Of a stretch of DNA of 5,234 nucleotides, positions 1-5,234 are shown in pieces (position 1 is the stretch's first letter; every line of letters begins with the position of its first letter). Source of the stretch: Microthrixaceae bacterium (GTDB lineage Bacteria > Actinomycetota > Acidimicrobiia > Acidimicrobiales > Acidimicrobilacustridaceae). The notes under the pieces are model-generated. The model ran no database searches, was not told the origin of the DNA, and worked only from the letters and a program-made list of their open reading frames with translations. The stretch is taken from contig CANGMY010000125.1 of NCBI GenBank assembly GCA_947455015.1, positions 1 through 5,234 of the forward strand, written 5' to 3'. The translations under genes were made by a program, and so were the position numbers.

Positions 1-462
1 GGCGATGCCGCGCACGCCCGTCGTTCCGGCTGCGGTCGCAGTGCCCACAACTCCCATCGTTCCGGTTCCGGCAACGCCGAACCAGTTCGGGTTCGAGGCT
101 GTGATCGCGGCCTTGTTTTGTGAGGATGTTGATGCAGCGATGGCAGATCCAGACACCGATGTCGCAGCGACACCAGACCCCGTCGTTGCATCGGCGGTAA
201 CCGCGGGATCGCCTGTGAAGTTTCCCGAAGCAGCGGCTGCTGGCCCGGCGGTGGCAACCGTGGCGATTCCGCCAGCGAGCGCGCCCACGGCAACGACGCC
301 GGCACTGCGCAATGCATGGCGCCTCGAGATGGACGATGCCGGTTGCTCAGGCGACCCGCTGCAAGCGTTGGCATTTGGCGCAGCGGTTGGTCGCAGCTCG
401 TGCAACTCGGCACGCAACTGAGCGATTTCCTGACGCAGCGCGTCGAGGTCGGTCTCGGACAT
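1..462 (-). CDS. Partial hypothetical exported or membrane-anchored protein: coiled coil, Tat-like signal, GVxG-repeat region (C-terminus outside window)
   Basis: An open frame reads leftward from the ATG at 462 to the window end, giving 154 codons with no stop. The start is supported by AGGGGG 8 nt upstream. Residues 6-23 form a perfect heptad series (L6, L9, I13, L16, L20, L23), so a short coiled coil. Residues 46-52 read SRRHALR, close to the twin-arginine pattern S-R-R-x-F-L-K. A hydrophobic stretch (about 53-72) follows, then an Ala-rich possible cleavage region (73-79). After that the chain is low-complexity Ala/Thr/Ser/Gly, with short G-V-x-G units at about 129-154 (GVAGTG, GVVGTA, GVRGIA). 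Such repeats recall beta-helical surface or phage-fibre-like proteins, but that is inference. The 46-residue stretch before the signal is unusually long for a cleaved Tat signal, so the segment may be an anchor. I do not recognise a named family. The plus-strand frame over this region is a shadow: it lacks a ribosome site and matches nothing I recognise. Confidence 0.78.
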   Translation of the reverse strand, partial: MSETDLDALRQEIAQLRAELHELRPTAAPNANACSGSPEQPASSISRRHALRSAGVVAVGALAGGIATVATAGPAAAASGNFTGDPAVTADATTGSGVAATSVSGSAIAASTSSQNKAAITASNPNWFGVAGTGTMGVVGTATAAGTTGVRGIA

Positions 463-470
463 GGGTTGTA

Positions 471-476
471 CCCCCT
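471..476 (-). promoter_or_regulatory. Shine-Dalgarno sequence of the left-edge minus-strand gene
   Basis: On the minus strand AGGGGG lies 8 nt before the ATG at 462. This is a good match in normal spacing and fixes the start of the left-edge gene upstream of its coiled-coil region. Confidence 0.65.
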
Positions 477-482
477 GTATGT

Positions 483-501
483 CGATGGCCCCCCGCCATC
501 G
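483..501 (-). other. Perfect 7-bp hairpin in the probable 5' leader of the left-edge gene
   Basis: Arms CGATGGC (483-489) and GCCATCG (495-501) enclose a five-base loop, which reads GGGGG on the minus strand. The hairpin lies about 20 nt before the start codon of the minus-strand gene and just outside its Shine-Dalgarno sequence. On the plus strand it is followed by GTTTT, which resembles a terminator, but no plus-strand gene lies upstream to be terminated. A leader hairpin that protects the mRNA 5' end, or a protein-binding site, are possible roles. The pairing is seen; the function is a guess. Confidence 0.4.
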
Positions 502-510
502 TTTTCCGGG

Positions 511-539
511 AGCGTAGGACCGAGAATCCGGAGGCGAAA
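511..539 (-). promoter_or_regulatory. Candidate promoter of the left-edge minus-strand gene
   Basis: Read on the minus strand, TACGCT (516 to 511) fits the TAnnnT form of actinobacterial -10 elements. A weak -35 candidate, TTTCGC (539 to 534), lies 17 bp upstream. Transcription would start near 504 and the RNA would begin with the hairpin at 501-483. The -35 matches the consensus at only three of six positions, so this is tentative. Confidence 0.3.
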
Positions 540-547
540 GAGGGCGC

Positions 548-577
548 TTGCCGTATCGAACGTATGTTCGATACGGT
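548..577 (+). promoter_or_regulatory. Probable dnaE2 promoter, with -10 placed for a leaderless transcript
   Basis: TTGCCG (548-553) resembles a -35 box, with four of six positions matching TTGACA. It is separated by 18 bp from TACGGT (572-577), which fits the TAnnnT -10 pattern. A -10 at 572-577 puts the usual start point at 584, exactly the A of the dnaE2 ATG, so the mRNA would have no leader. No well-spaced Shine-Dalgarno sequence precedes that ATG, which agrees. An alternative -10, TATGTT (563-568), inside the operator would give a leader of about 8 nt. Confidence 0.5.
556..571 (+). promoter_or_regulatory. LexA operator (SOS box) controlling dnaE2
   Basis: TCGAACGTATGTTCGA contains CGAAC-N4-GTTCG, a full match to the Gram-positive/actinobacterial LexA box (CGAACRNRYGTTCG). 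It sits between the proposed -35 and -10 of dnaE2 and ends 12 bp before the ATG, so bound LexA would block RNA polymerase. Its palindrome extends further to perfect 11-bp arms at 551-561 and 566-576 around a GTAT centre. Control of dnaE2 by LexA is established in mycobacteria and many other bacteria; its presence here is read directly from the sequence. Confidence 0.9.
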
Positions 578-583
578 GGGCTC

Positions 584-3500
584 ATGGGGTCGGAGTCCTA
601 TGCAGAGCTGCATTGCCATTCTCAGTTCAGTTTCCTCGACGGTGCCAGCACGCCCGAAGCGCTGGCGGCCGAGGCGATGCGACTGGAACTGAGCGCGCTC
701 GCCCTTACCGACCACAACGGGTTCTACGGCGTTGTTCGTTTCGCCGAGGCGGCACGTGCTGTCGGGCTGCCCACCATCTTCGGGGCCGAACTCACCTTGG
801 GGCGCACCGCGCCACCCGTGGCCGAACCCGACCCGGGCTCGGTAGCCGGCGAATCGCACCTCATCGTCCTTGCCCGCAATCCCCGGGGCTATGCCTTGTT
901 GGCGCGGGCGCTGAGCGAAGCGCAATTACGCGGCGAGAAGGGCGCACCGCGCGCGTCGCTCGCCGAACTCTGCGCGCTTGGGGGCACGGCTGCGCCGGCG
1001 ACCGATCGCAATCACTGGTTGATCCTCACGGGCTGCCGTAAAGGTGCTGTTGTGTCCGCGCTCGAACATCACGGTCCTGCGGCGGCAGCCGATCAACTCG
1101 CACTGCTGGCGAACGCCTTTGGTCGCGACAATCTGGCGGTCGAGCTCTGGGACCACGGCCATCCGCTTGATTCGGTCCGCAACGACGCGTTGATGCAGAT
1201 CGCATTGCGCGGCAATGTCGATCTTGTCGCTACGACCAATGCTCATTACGCCACACCAGCAGAACGTCCACTCGCAACCGCGTTAGCTGCGGTGCGTTCG
1301 CGTCGCAGTCTCGACGAGATCGATGGGTGGTTGCCGGCCGCAGCTGGCGCGCATCTTCGTTCGGGTTTCGAACAAGCCCGAAGGTTCTCCCGTTATCCCG
1401 GTGTGGTCGAACGGGCGGGGGAGTTGGGCCAAGCATGTGCGTTTGATTTGAAACTCGTGGCGCCCAATCTTCCGCCGTTCCCATGCCCAGATGGGCTCGA
1501 TGAAATGGGGTATCTACGGCGGCTGACCGAACGCGGTGCCGAACGTCGTTATGGGCCTCGTCATCGTGAACGCGTTGCGGGTGCATGGGCGCAGATCGAT
1601 CACGAACTTTCCATCATTGAACAACTCGGTTTCCCCGGTTACTTCCTGATCGTGCACGACCTTGTCGATTTTTGTCGGCGCACCGACATCTACTGCCAAG
1701 GACGTGGTTCGGCCGCGAACTCTGCAGTGTGTTTCGCATTGGGTGTTACCAAGGCCGACGCCATCGAGTTGGGCTTGTTGTTCGAACGGTTTCTTTCCCC
1801 CGAGCGTGACGGTCCACCCGATATCGATATCGACATCGAATCTGGTCGACGCGAAGAAGTCATCCAATACGTGTACCAACGTCATGGCCGTCACTACGCC
1901 GCTCAGGTCGCCAATGTCATTACCTACCGACCGCGTTCGGCGGTGCGCGATATGGCCAGTGCACTTGGCTATGCCCCAGGTCAGGCCGATGCATGGGCCA
2001 AGAACGTCGATCGTTGGGGTTCGCTCATTGCCCAACTTGAAGACAACGCCAACACAGTTACGCCCGAGCCCGATTCCGACGCCATTCCGCCTGCGGTGGT
2101 CGAGTTGGCCGCACAGATCGAACACGCACCGCGCCATCTCGGTATTCACTCCGGTGGCATGGTGCTTTGCGATCGACCCATCATCGAGGTGTGTCCCGTC
2201 GAATGGGCCCGTCGCGAGAACCGAAGTGTTTTGCAATGGGATAAGGACGATTGCGCCGCTGCGGGCTTAGTGAAGTTCGACCTTCTTGGTCTCGGCATGC
2301 TCACTGCGTTGCATAACACCGTCGATGCAATTTCCGAGGCCTATGGGTTTGCCATCGATATTGCCGAAGTCCCTCAGGACGACGCCGTCTACGACATGTT
2401 GTGCATCGCCGATTCTGTCGGTGTGTTTCAGATCGAGAGTCGCGCACAAATGGCAACGCTGCCCCGGCTTAAGCCGCGCAAGTTCTACGACCTGGTCGTT
2501 GAAGTTGCACTCATTCGTCCTGGTCCCATTCAAGGCAACTCGGTGCATCCGTATATTCGCCGGCGCAACGGACTTGAAAAGGTGACCTACCTGCATCCGT
2601 TGCTTGAACCATCGTTGGCCAAGACTTTGGGCATTCCGTTATTTCAAGAACAACTCATGCAAATGGCAATCGATGTTGCTGGTTTCAGCCCCGGCGAAGC
2701 CGATCAGTTGCGCCAAGCCATGGGCTCAAAGCGAAGCTCAGAACGCATGGAGCGTTTACGCGATCGATTCTTTGAAGGCATGGCCGAACGCGGCATCACC
2801 GGCGACATCGCCAATCAGATCTTTGACAAGCTCGCAGCATTCGCGAACTTTGGTTTTCCCGAAAGTCATTCGGTGTCGTTCGCCTATCTCGTCTATTCGA
2901 GTTCGTATCTCAAGCGGTACTTCCCCGCAGCGTTCTGTGCGGGTCTCCTCAACGCGCAACCTATGGGGTTCTATTCACCGCACACACTTGTGGCCGATGC
3001 CCGGCGCCACGGCGTGGTGGTGCGCACCCCCGATCTCGCGGCATCAGACGTTGGTGCCTCGCTTGAATGGGTCGAGGGGCTGGCGGCCACAACTGCCGAT
3101 GTCCCGTTTCCTGTCGATGCGTTTCCTGTCGGTGGGGTCGAGGTTCCTCAACCCGCGGTGCGGCTGGGGTTGTCATCGGTTCGTTCGGTGAGCAACGAAC
3201 TGGCCGAAATCATCGTGACCGAACGCGAAGTAAACGGCCCCTATGTCTCGATGACAGATCTCGCGCAACGTGTCGATATCGACCGCACTGCACTTGAAGC
3301 ATTGGCAACCGCGGGTGTGTTTTCGAAGTGCACCGACCGTGAAGGCGTTGCCCTCGACCGCCGCAGGGCATTGTGGGTCGCCGGAGCGGTGGCCGAGACC
3401 AGCGCTGATCGCCTTCCCGGCATCGTTACCGGCACCGATGCGCCAACGCTGCCGGGGCTTTCAACGCGCGAAGTTGCCGGTGCCGATCTTTGGGCCACCG

Positions 3501-3871
3501 GCGTTTCTCCCGATGGGCACCCCACACTGTTTGAACGCGAACATCTCGCGTCACTTGGTGTTCTCACCGCAGTGGAATTGCGCACCGCGCCCACCGATAC
3601 GCGCGTACTTGTCGGCGGAGTCGTCACTCACCGTCAACGGCCATCAACCGCACATGGCATCACCTTCGTGAATCTTGAAGACGAAACTGGCCTTATCAAC
3701 GTGGTGTGTTCTCCTGGCCTATGGAAGCGCTACCGACGTGTGGCTCGTGGCGCGCCGGCATTGCTAGTGCGGGGCCGTCTCGAACGGGTCGACGGCGTTA
3801 TCAACGTGGTGGCCGACAAACTCGAGGTTCTTCCTGTGGTTGGCGGGCATCGGTCGCGCGACTTTCGCTGA
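584..3871 (+). CDS. dnaE2: Error-prone DNA polymerase DnaE2 (ImuC), C-family alpha-type subunit
   Basis: 1095 residues, full length for the family. DnaE2 carries out DNA-damage-induced translesion synthesis, usually with ImuA/ImuB and the beta clamp. The N-terminal PHP domain shows H10/H12 (LHCHS), D19, D43-H44 and E69, then H92, C151 and H221. The polymerase core has GRGS (373-376), the catalytic aspartates D413 and D415 in PDIDIDIE, and D566 in KFDLLGLG. It also has RPGPIQG (645-651), FQEQ (687-690) and FPESHS (about 758-763), followed by the NAQPMGFYSP segment. A helix-hairpin-helix region covers about 859-935, an OB fold follows at about 1010-1080 (HRQRPSTAHG...LEDETG), and the protein ends in SRDFR. 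I chose the ATG at 584 because the in-frame TTG at 548 would place the LexA operator inside the gene, and because the first conserved PHP residues follow soon after 584. The VELWDHGHPLDS and QPMGFYSP signatures favour DnaE2 over replicative DnaE1. No imuA or imuB is in the window. Confidence 0.96.
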   Translation: MGSESYAELHCHSQFSFLDGASTPEALAAEAMRLELSALALTDHNGFYGVVRFAEAARAVGLPTIFGAELTLGRTAPPVAEPDPGSVAGESHLIVLARNPRGYALLARALSEAQLRGEKGAPRASLAELCALGGTAAPATDRNHWLILTGCRKGAVVSALEHHGPAAAADQLALLANAFGRDNLAVELWDHGHPLDSVRNDALMQIALRGNVDLVATTNAHYATPAERPLATALAAVRSRRSLDEIDGWLPAAAGAHLRSGFEQARRFSRYPGVVERAGELGQACAFDLKLVAPNLPPFPCPDGLDEMGYLRRLTERGAERRYGPRHRERVAGAWAQIDHELSIIEQLGFPGYFLIVHDLVDFCRRTDIYCQGRGSAANSAVCFALGVTKADAIELGLLFERFLSPERDGPPDIDIDIESGRREEVIQYVYQRHGRHYAAQVANVITYRPRSAVRDMASALGYAPGQADAWAKNVDRWGSLIAQLEDNANTVTPEPDSDAIPPAVVELAAQIEHAPRHLGIHSGGMVLCDRPIIEVCPVEWARRENRSVLQWDKDDCAAAGLVKFDLLGLGMLTALHNTVDAISEAYGFAIDIAEVPQDDAVYDMLCIADSVGVFQIESRAQMATLPRLKPRKFYDLVVEVALIRPGPIQGNSVHPYIRRRNGLEKVTYLHPLLEPSLAKTLGIPLFQEQLMQMAIDVAGFSPGEADQLRQAMGSKRSSERMERLRDRFFEGMAERGITGDIANQIFDKLAAFANFGFPESHSVSFAYLVYSSSYLKRYFPAAFCAGLLNAQPMGFYSPHTLVADARRHGVVVRTPDLAASDVGASLEWVEGLAATTADVPFPVDAFPVGGVEVPQPAVRLGLSSVRSVSNELAEIIVTEREVNGPYVSMTDLAQRVDIDRTALEALATAGVFSKCTDREGVALDRRRALWVAGAVAETSADRLPGIVTGTDAPTLPGLSTREVAGADLWATGVSPDGHPTLFEREHLASLGVLTAVELRTAPTDTRVLVGGVVTHRQRPSTAHGITFVNLEDETGLINVVCSPGLWKRYRRVARGAPALLVRGRLERVDGVINVVADKLEVLPVVGGHRSRDFR

Positions 3872-3917
3872 CTGGCGCGTAGTTGCTGACGTCCACCTGT
3901 CTTGCGTGTCTGAGTCC

Positions 3918-3923
3918 TACCAT
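3918..3923 (+). promoter_or_regulatory. Weak candidate -10 for the doxX-family gene
   Basis: The 87-bp gap between dnaE2 and the DoxX-family gene contains TACCAT, which fits TAnnnT and would start an mRNA near 3930. I find no convincing -35 at the right distance. The gap has no clear terminator for dnaE2 either, so read-through transcription from dnaE2 is equally possible. Confidence 0.22.
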
Positions 3924-3946
3924 CGGCGGAGTCGTTTCAACCCTTG

Positions 3947-3953
3947 AAGGAGG
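3947..3953 (+). promoter_or_regulatory. Strong Shine-Dalgarno sequence that decides the doxX-family start
   Basis: AAGGAGG lies 5 nt before the GTG at 3959. It shows that GTG is the start rather than the in-frame TTG at 3944, which would place this sequence inside the gene. Confidence 0.85.
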
Positions 3954-3958
3954 GCAAC

Positions 3959-4513
3959 GTGGTACTCGCTCACGAAGCTGCAGCGAATTTCGATATTTTC
4001 AACACGACCGGACTCAACCTCGGTCTGCTCATCATCCGTGTTGTCGTCGGTCTCACGCTCGCAACCCATGGTCTGAACAAGATCTTCGGTGGCGGCAAGA
4101 TCGCTGGTACAGCCGGATGGTTCGGCTCTATGGGCATGAAAATGCCGAAGGCCAACGCCTGGATCGCAGCTCTTACCGAAATCGGTTCGGGTGTGCTTCT
4201 GGCTATTGGTTTCCTCACGCCGCTCGCGGCAGCCGGAATGGTCGCCATCATGGTCGTGGCACTCATTACGACGCATCGTAAAAACGGATGGTTCATTTTC
4301 AACCCAGGTGGCGGCATCGAATATGTCGTCGTGCTTGCCGCAGTTGGCATTGGCCTTGGCTGCACCGGTGCTGGCGAATGGTCCGTCGACAAGGCCGCGG
4401 AAATCGGGTGGGCCGGAACCACTGGACTCATCATCGTGCTTGCTGCCGGTATCGGTGGCGGCCTGTTGCAACTTGCAACCTTCTGGCGTCCGAAGTCCGT
4501 CGCCTCTGCCTGA
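3959..4513 (+). CDS. DoxX-family integral membrane protein
   Basis: 184 residues from a GTG start set by the strong Shine-Dalgarno sequence just upstream. Hydrophobic segments lie at about 20-38, 67-86, 88-105, 121-138 and 155-175. The first carries the DoxX-type pattern of an Arg in the helix followed by THGLNKIFGG (36-45). The second begins near E74 and runs to GFLTPLAA, typical of this family, and the GGGIEY turn (117-122) before the fourth helix is also characteristic. Most DoxX proteins have four helices and about 130-150 residues, so the fifth C-terminal helix is an addition. Family members sit in the cytoplasmic membrane. Some are linked to quinone-dependent thiosulfate oxidation or to oxidative-stress complexes in mycobacteria, but most have no proven function and none can be assigned here. 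It lies 87 bp after dnaE2 on the same strand and ends in a strong terminator. Family call firm; function unknown. Confidence 0.88.
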   Translation: MVLAHEAAANFDIFNTTGLNLGLLIIRVVVGLTLATHGLNKIFGGGKIAGTAGWFGSMGMKMPKANAWIAALTEIGSGVLLAIGFLTPLAAAGMVAIMVVALITTHRKNGWFIFNPGGGIEYVVVLAAVGIGLGCTGAGEWSVDKAAEIGWAGTTGLIIVLAAGIGGGLLQLATFWRPKSVASA

Positions 4514-4534
4514 TCTTCTCCAACCGAGAACGAC

Positions 4535-4572
4535 AAGGGCCCGCAGCGAGCGCTGCGGGCCCTTTCGTTTTT
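4535..4572 (+). terminator. Intrinsic terminator after the doxX-family gene
   Basis: A 14-bp perfect inverted repeat has arms AAGGGCCCGCAGCG (4535-4548) and CGCTGCGGGCCCTT (4551-4564). In RNA it would form a 13-bp GC-rich stem with a GAGC tetraloop. It is followed by the T-rich run TTTCGTTTTT (to 4572). It starts 21 nt after the doxX-family stop codon and also lies just past the convergent dehydrogenase gene. On the minus strand the tract after the stem (TTGTCGTT) is poorer in T, so termination should be strongest on the plus strand, with some two-way action possible. Confidence 0.88.
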
Positions 4573-4588
4573 CCCAACGGTGTCGAAC

Positions 4589-5234
4589 TTACGGGACGAT
4601 GACTGCCCGGCCCTGAAGCGTTCCGTCGACCATCTTGTTGTAGACCTCGCGGGCCTGATCGAGTGAGTAGGTCTCGGCATGCACCCGAAAATCGCCACTG
4701 CGTGACAGCGCAAGCAATTCGCCAAGTTCGGTGATGCTTCCCCAGTACGTGCTCTGCACACTGCACTCGTAAGGGAAGGTGAAGAAGCTGAACGGCAACG
4801 TGCCGCCACCAACGCCAACCACCGTGAGGCGGCCAAGTGGTGCAGCAACTGCCGCAGCGAGGGCAAGGGTGTCGTCGTAGCCGCAAATGTCGAGAATGAC
4901 TTCAGCGCCGCGACCGCCAGTGATGCCACGAATTTCTGCAGCTGCATCGGGGGACATGACGACGGTGTGATCGGCGCCAAGCCCGGCAACAACCTTGAGC
5001 GCCGATTCGCGTTGATCGACCGAAATGACCGTGGCCGGTGAAAGCGCCTTGAGGAACTGCACCGCGAGATGGCCAAGGCCACCGGCACCGATAACAACAA
5101 CGAACGAACCGGGAACGAGCAGCGGAAGCGCTTGTTTAATCGCGTGATACGGCGTGAGGCCAGCATCGGTGAGCGGTGCTGCTTCGGCTGGGGCCATGTC
5201 GCCGAGCGGCACGAGGTAGCGGGCGGCGGGAACA
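4589..5234 (-). CDS. Partial zinc-dependent medium-chain alcohol dehydrogenase, ADH-A-like (N-terminus outside window)
   Basis: The frame is open from the right window edge to a TAA at 4591-4589, giving 214 C-terminal residues; about 130 N-terminal residues are missing by comparison with ADH-A-like proteins. The visible part is the nucleotide-binding half of an MDR-family alcohol dehydrogenase. DAGLTPYHAI (visible residues 23-32) holds an Asp that corresponds to the third catalytic zinc ligand of Rhodococcus ruber ADH-A. GAGGLG (49-54) is the Rossmann dinucleotide motif, and the acidic D73 at the end of the second strand points to NAD(H) rather than NADP(H). YWGS and the C-terminal GRAVIVP also match that group. 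Such enzymes interconvert secondary or primary alcohols and ketones or aldehydes in the cytoplasm; the substrate here cannot be told. The GTG at 5212 is internal: family-like sequence (PAARYLVPLGDM) continues upstream of it. The other two zinc ligands and any structural zinc site lie outside the window. Convergent with the doxX-family gene across a 75-bp gap. Confidence 0.9.
   Translation of the reverse strand, partial: VPAARYLVPLGDMAPAEAAPLTDAGLTPYHAIKQALPLLVPGSFVVVIGAGGLGHLAVQFLKALSPATVISVDQRESALKVVAGLGADHTVVMSPDAAAEIRGITGGRGAEVILDICGYDDTLALAAAVAAPLGRLTVVGVGGGTLPFSFFTFPYECSVQSTYWGSITELGELLALSRSGDFRVHAETYSLDQAREVYNKMVDGTLQGRAVIVP

Noticed and set aside
5..421. Plus-strand open frame of 138 codons over the left edge
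   Set aside because: It lies opposite the minus-strand gene, whose heptads, twin-arginine-like segment and ribosome site give it far better support. The Pro/Ala/Val-rich translation is what the complement of an Ala/Gly/Thr-rich gene produces.
483..505. Hairpin plus GTTTT as a plus-strand terminator
   Set aside because: The T run is only four bases, the stem is short, and no plus-strand gene lies upstream. A role in the leader of the minus-strand gene is more sensible.
548..583. TTG at 548 as an upstream start for dnaE2
   Set aside because: It would put the -35, the LexA operator and the -10 inside the coding region, and the 12 added residues resemble no DnaE2 N-terminus I know. The TTG fits better as the -35 box.
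316..1041. Plus-strand open frame of 241 codons crossing the intergenic region into dnaE2
   Set aside because: It overlaps both neighbouring real genes in the wrong frame, is Arg-rich, and runs through the LexA operator.
1514..2236. Minus-strand open frame of 240 codons inside dnaE2
   Set aside because: It is antisense to the catalytic core of the polymerase, has no domain I recognise, and is explained by codon bias on the coding strand.
3944..3958. TTG at 3944 as start of the doxX-family gene
   Set aside because: The Shine-Dalgarno AAGGAGG would then be inside the gene. It is ideally spaced for the GTG at 3959.
3970..5166. Minus-strand open frame of 398 codons spanning the doxX-family gene and the dehydrogenase
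   Set aside because: It crosses a recognised gene on the other strand, the terminator, and a recognised gene in another frame of the same strand. The translation is Arg/Ser/Pro-rich, typical of a shadow frame at high G+C.
1..5234. CRISPR array, insertion sequence, tRNA or rRNA
   Set aside because: I saw no regularly spaced direct repeats, no transposase motifs with terminal inverted repeats, and no tRNA cloverleaf or rRNA-like sequence.

Overview
The window holds four protein-coding genes at high G+C, two of them cut by the window ends. It looks like chromosomal DNA of a high-GC actinobacterium. The evidence is the Gram-positive/actinobacterial form of the LexA (SOS) box, a DnaE2-type polymerase whose motifs resemble those I recall from actinobacteria, a Rhodococcus ADH-A-like alcohol dehydrogenase, GTG starts and a probable leaderless promoter. 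A lineage such as Acidimicrobiia is possible, but nothing here fixes the rank. I see no mobile element, CRISPR array, tRNA or rRNA.

Layout. (1) Positions 1-462, minus strand: the first 154 codons of a gene that leaves the window on the left. Its product has a short N-terminal coiled coil, a twin-arginine-like signal or anchor segment, and an Ala/Gly/Thr/Ser-rich region ending in G-V-x-G repeats; I do not know its function. (2) Positions 463-583: a 121-bp divergent intergenic region. It carries a 7-bp hairpin and a ribosome binding site for the minus-strand gene. It also carries an excellent LexA operator inside a longer perfect palindrome, directly in front of the plus-strand gene. (3) Positions 584-3871, plus strand: full-length dnaE2 (imuC), the error-prone C-family DNA polymerase of SOS mutagenesis. 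(4) Positions 3959-4513, plus strand: a DoxX-family membrane protein with a strong Shine-Dalgarno sequence and a GTG start. (5) Positions 4535-4572: a strong intrinsic terminator. (6) Positions 4589-5234, minus strand: the C-terminal about 214 residues of a zinc-dependent medium-chain alcohol dehydrogenase, convergent with doxX and cut by the right window end.

How it fits together. The clearest biology is SOS control of dnaE2. The LexA box lies between a plausible -35 and a -10 hexamer placed exactly where a leaderless transcript would begin at the dnaE2 ATG. The partner genes imuA/imuB are not in the window. The DoxX protein and the alcohol dehydrogenase have no evident link to mutagenesis and seem to be ordinary neighbours. 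I see no clearly undescribed system. The points most worth a second look are the LexA/leaderless promoter, the unrecognised secreted-type protein transcribed away from it, and an Asn at one predicted PHP metal-ligand position of DnaE2.
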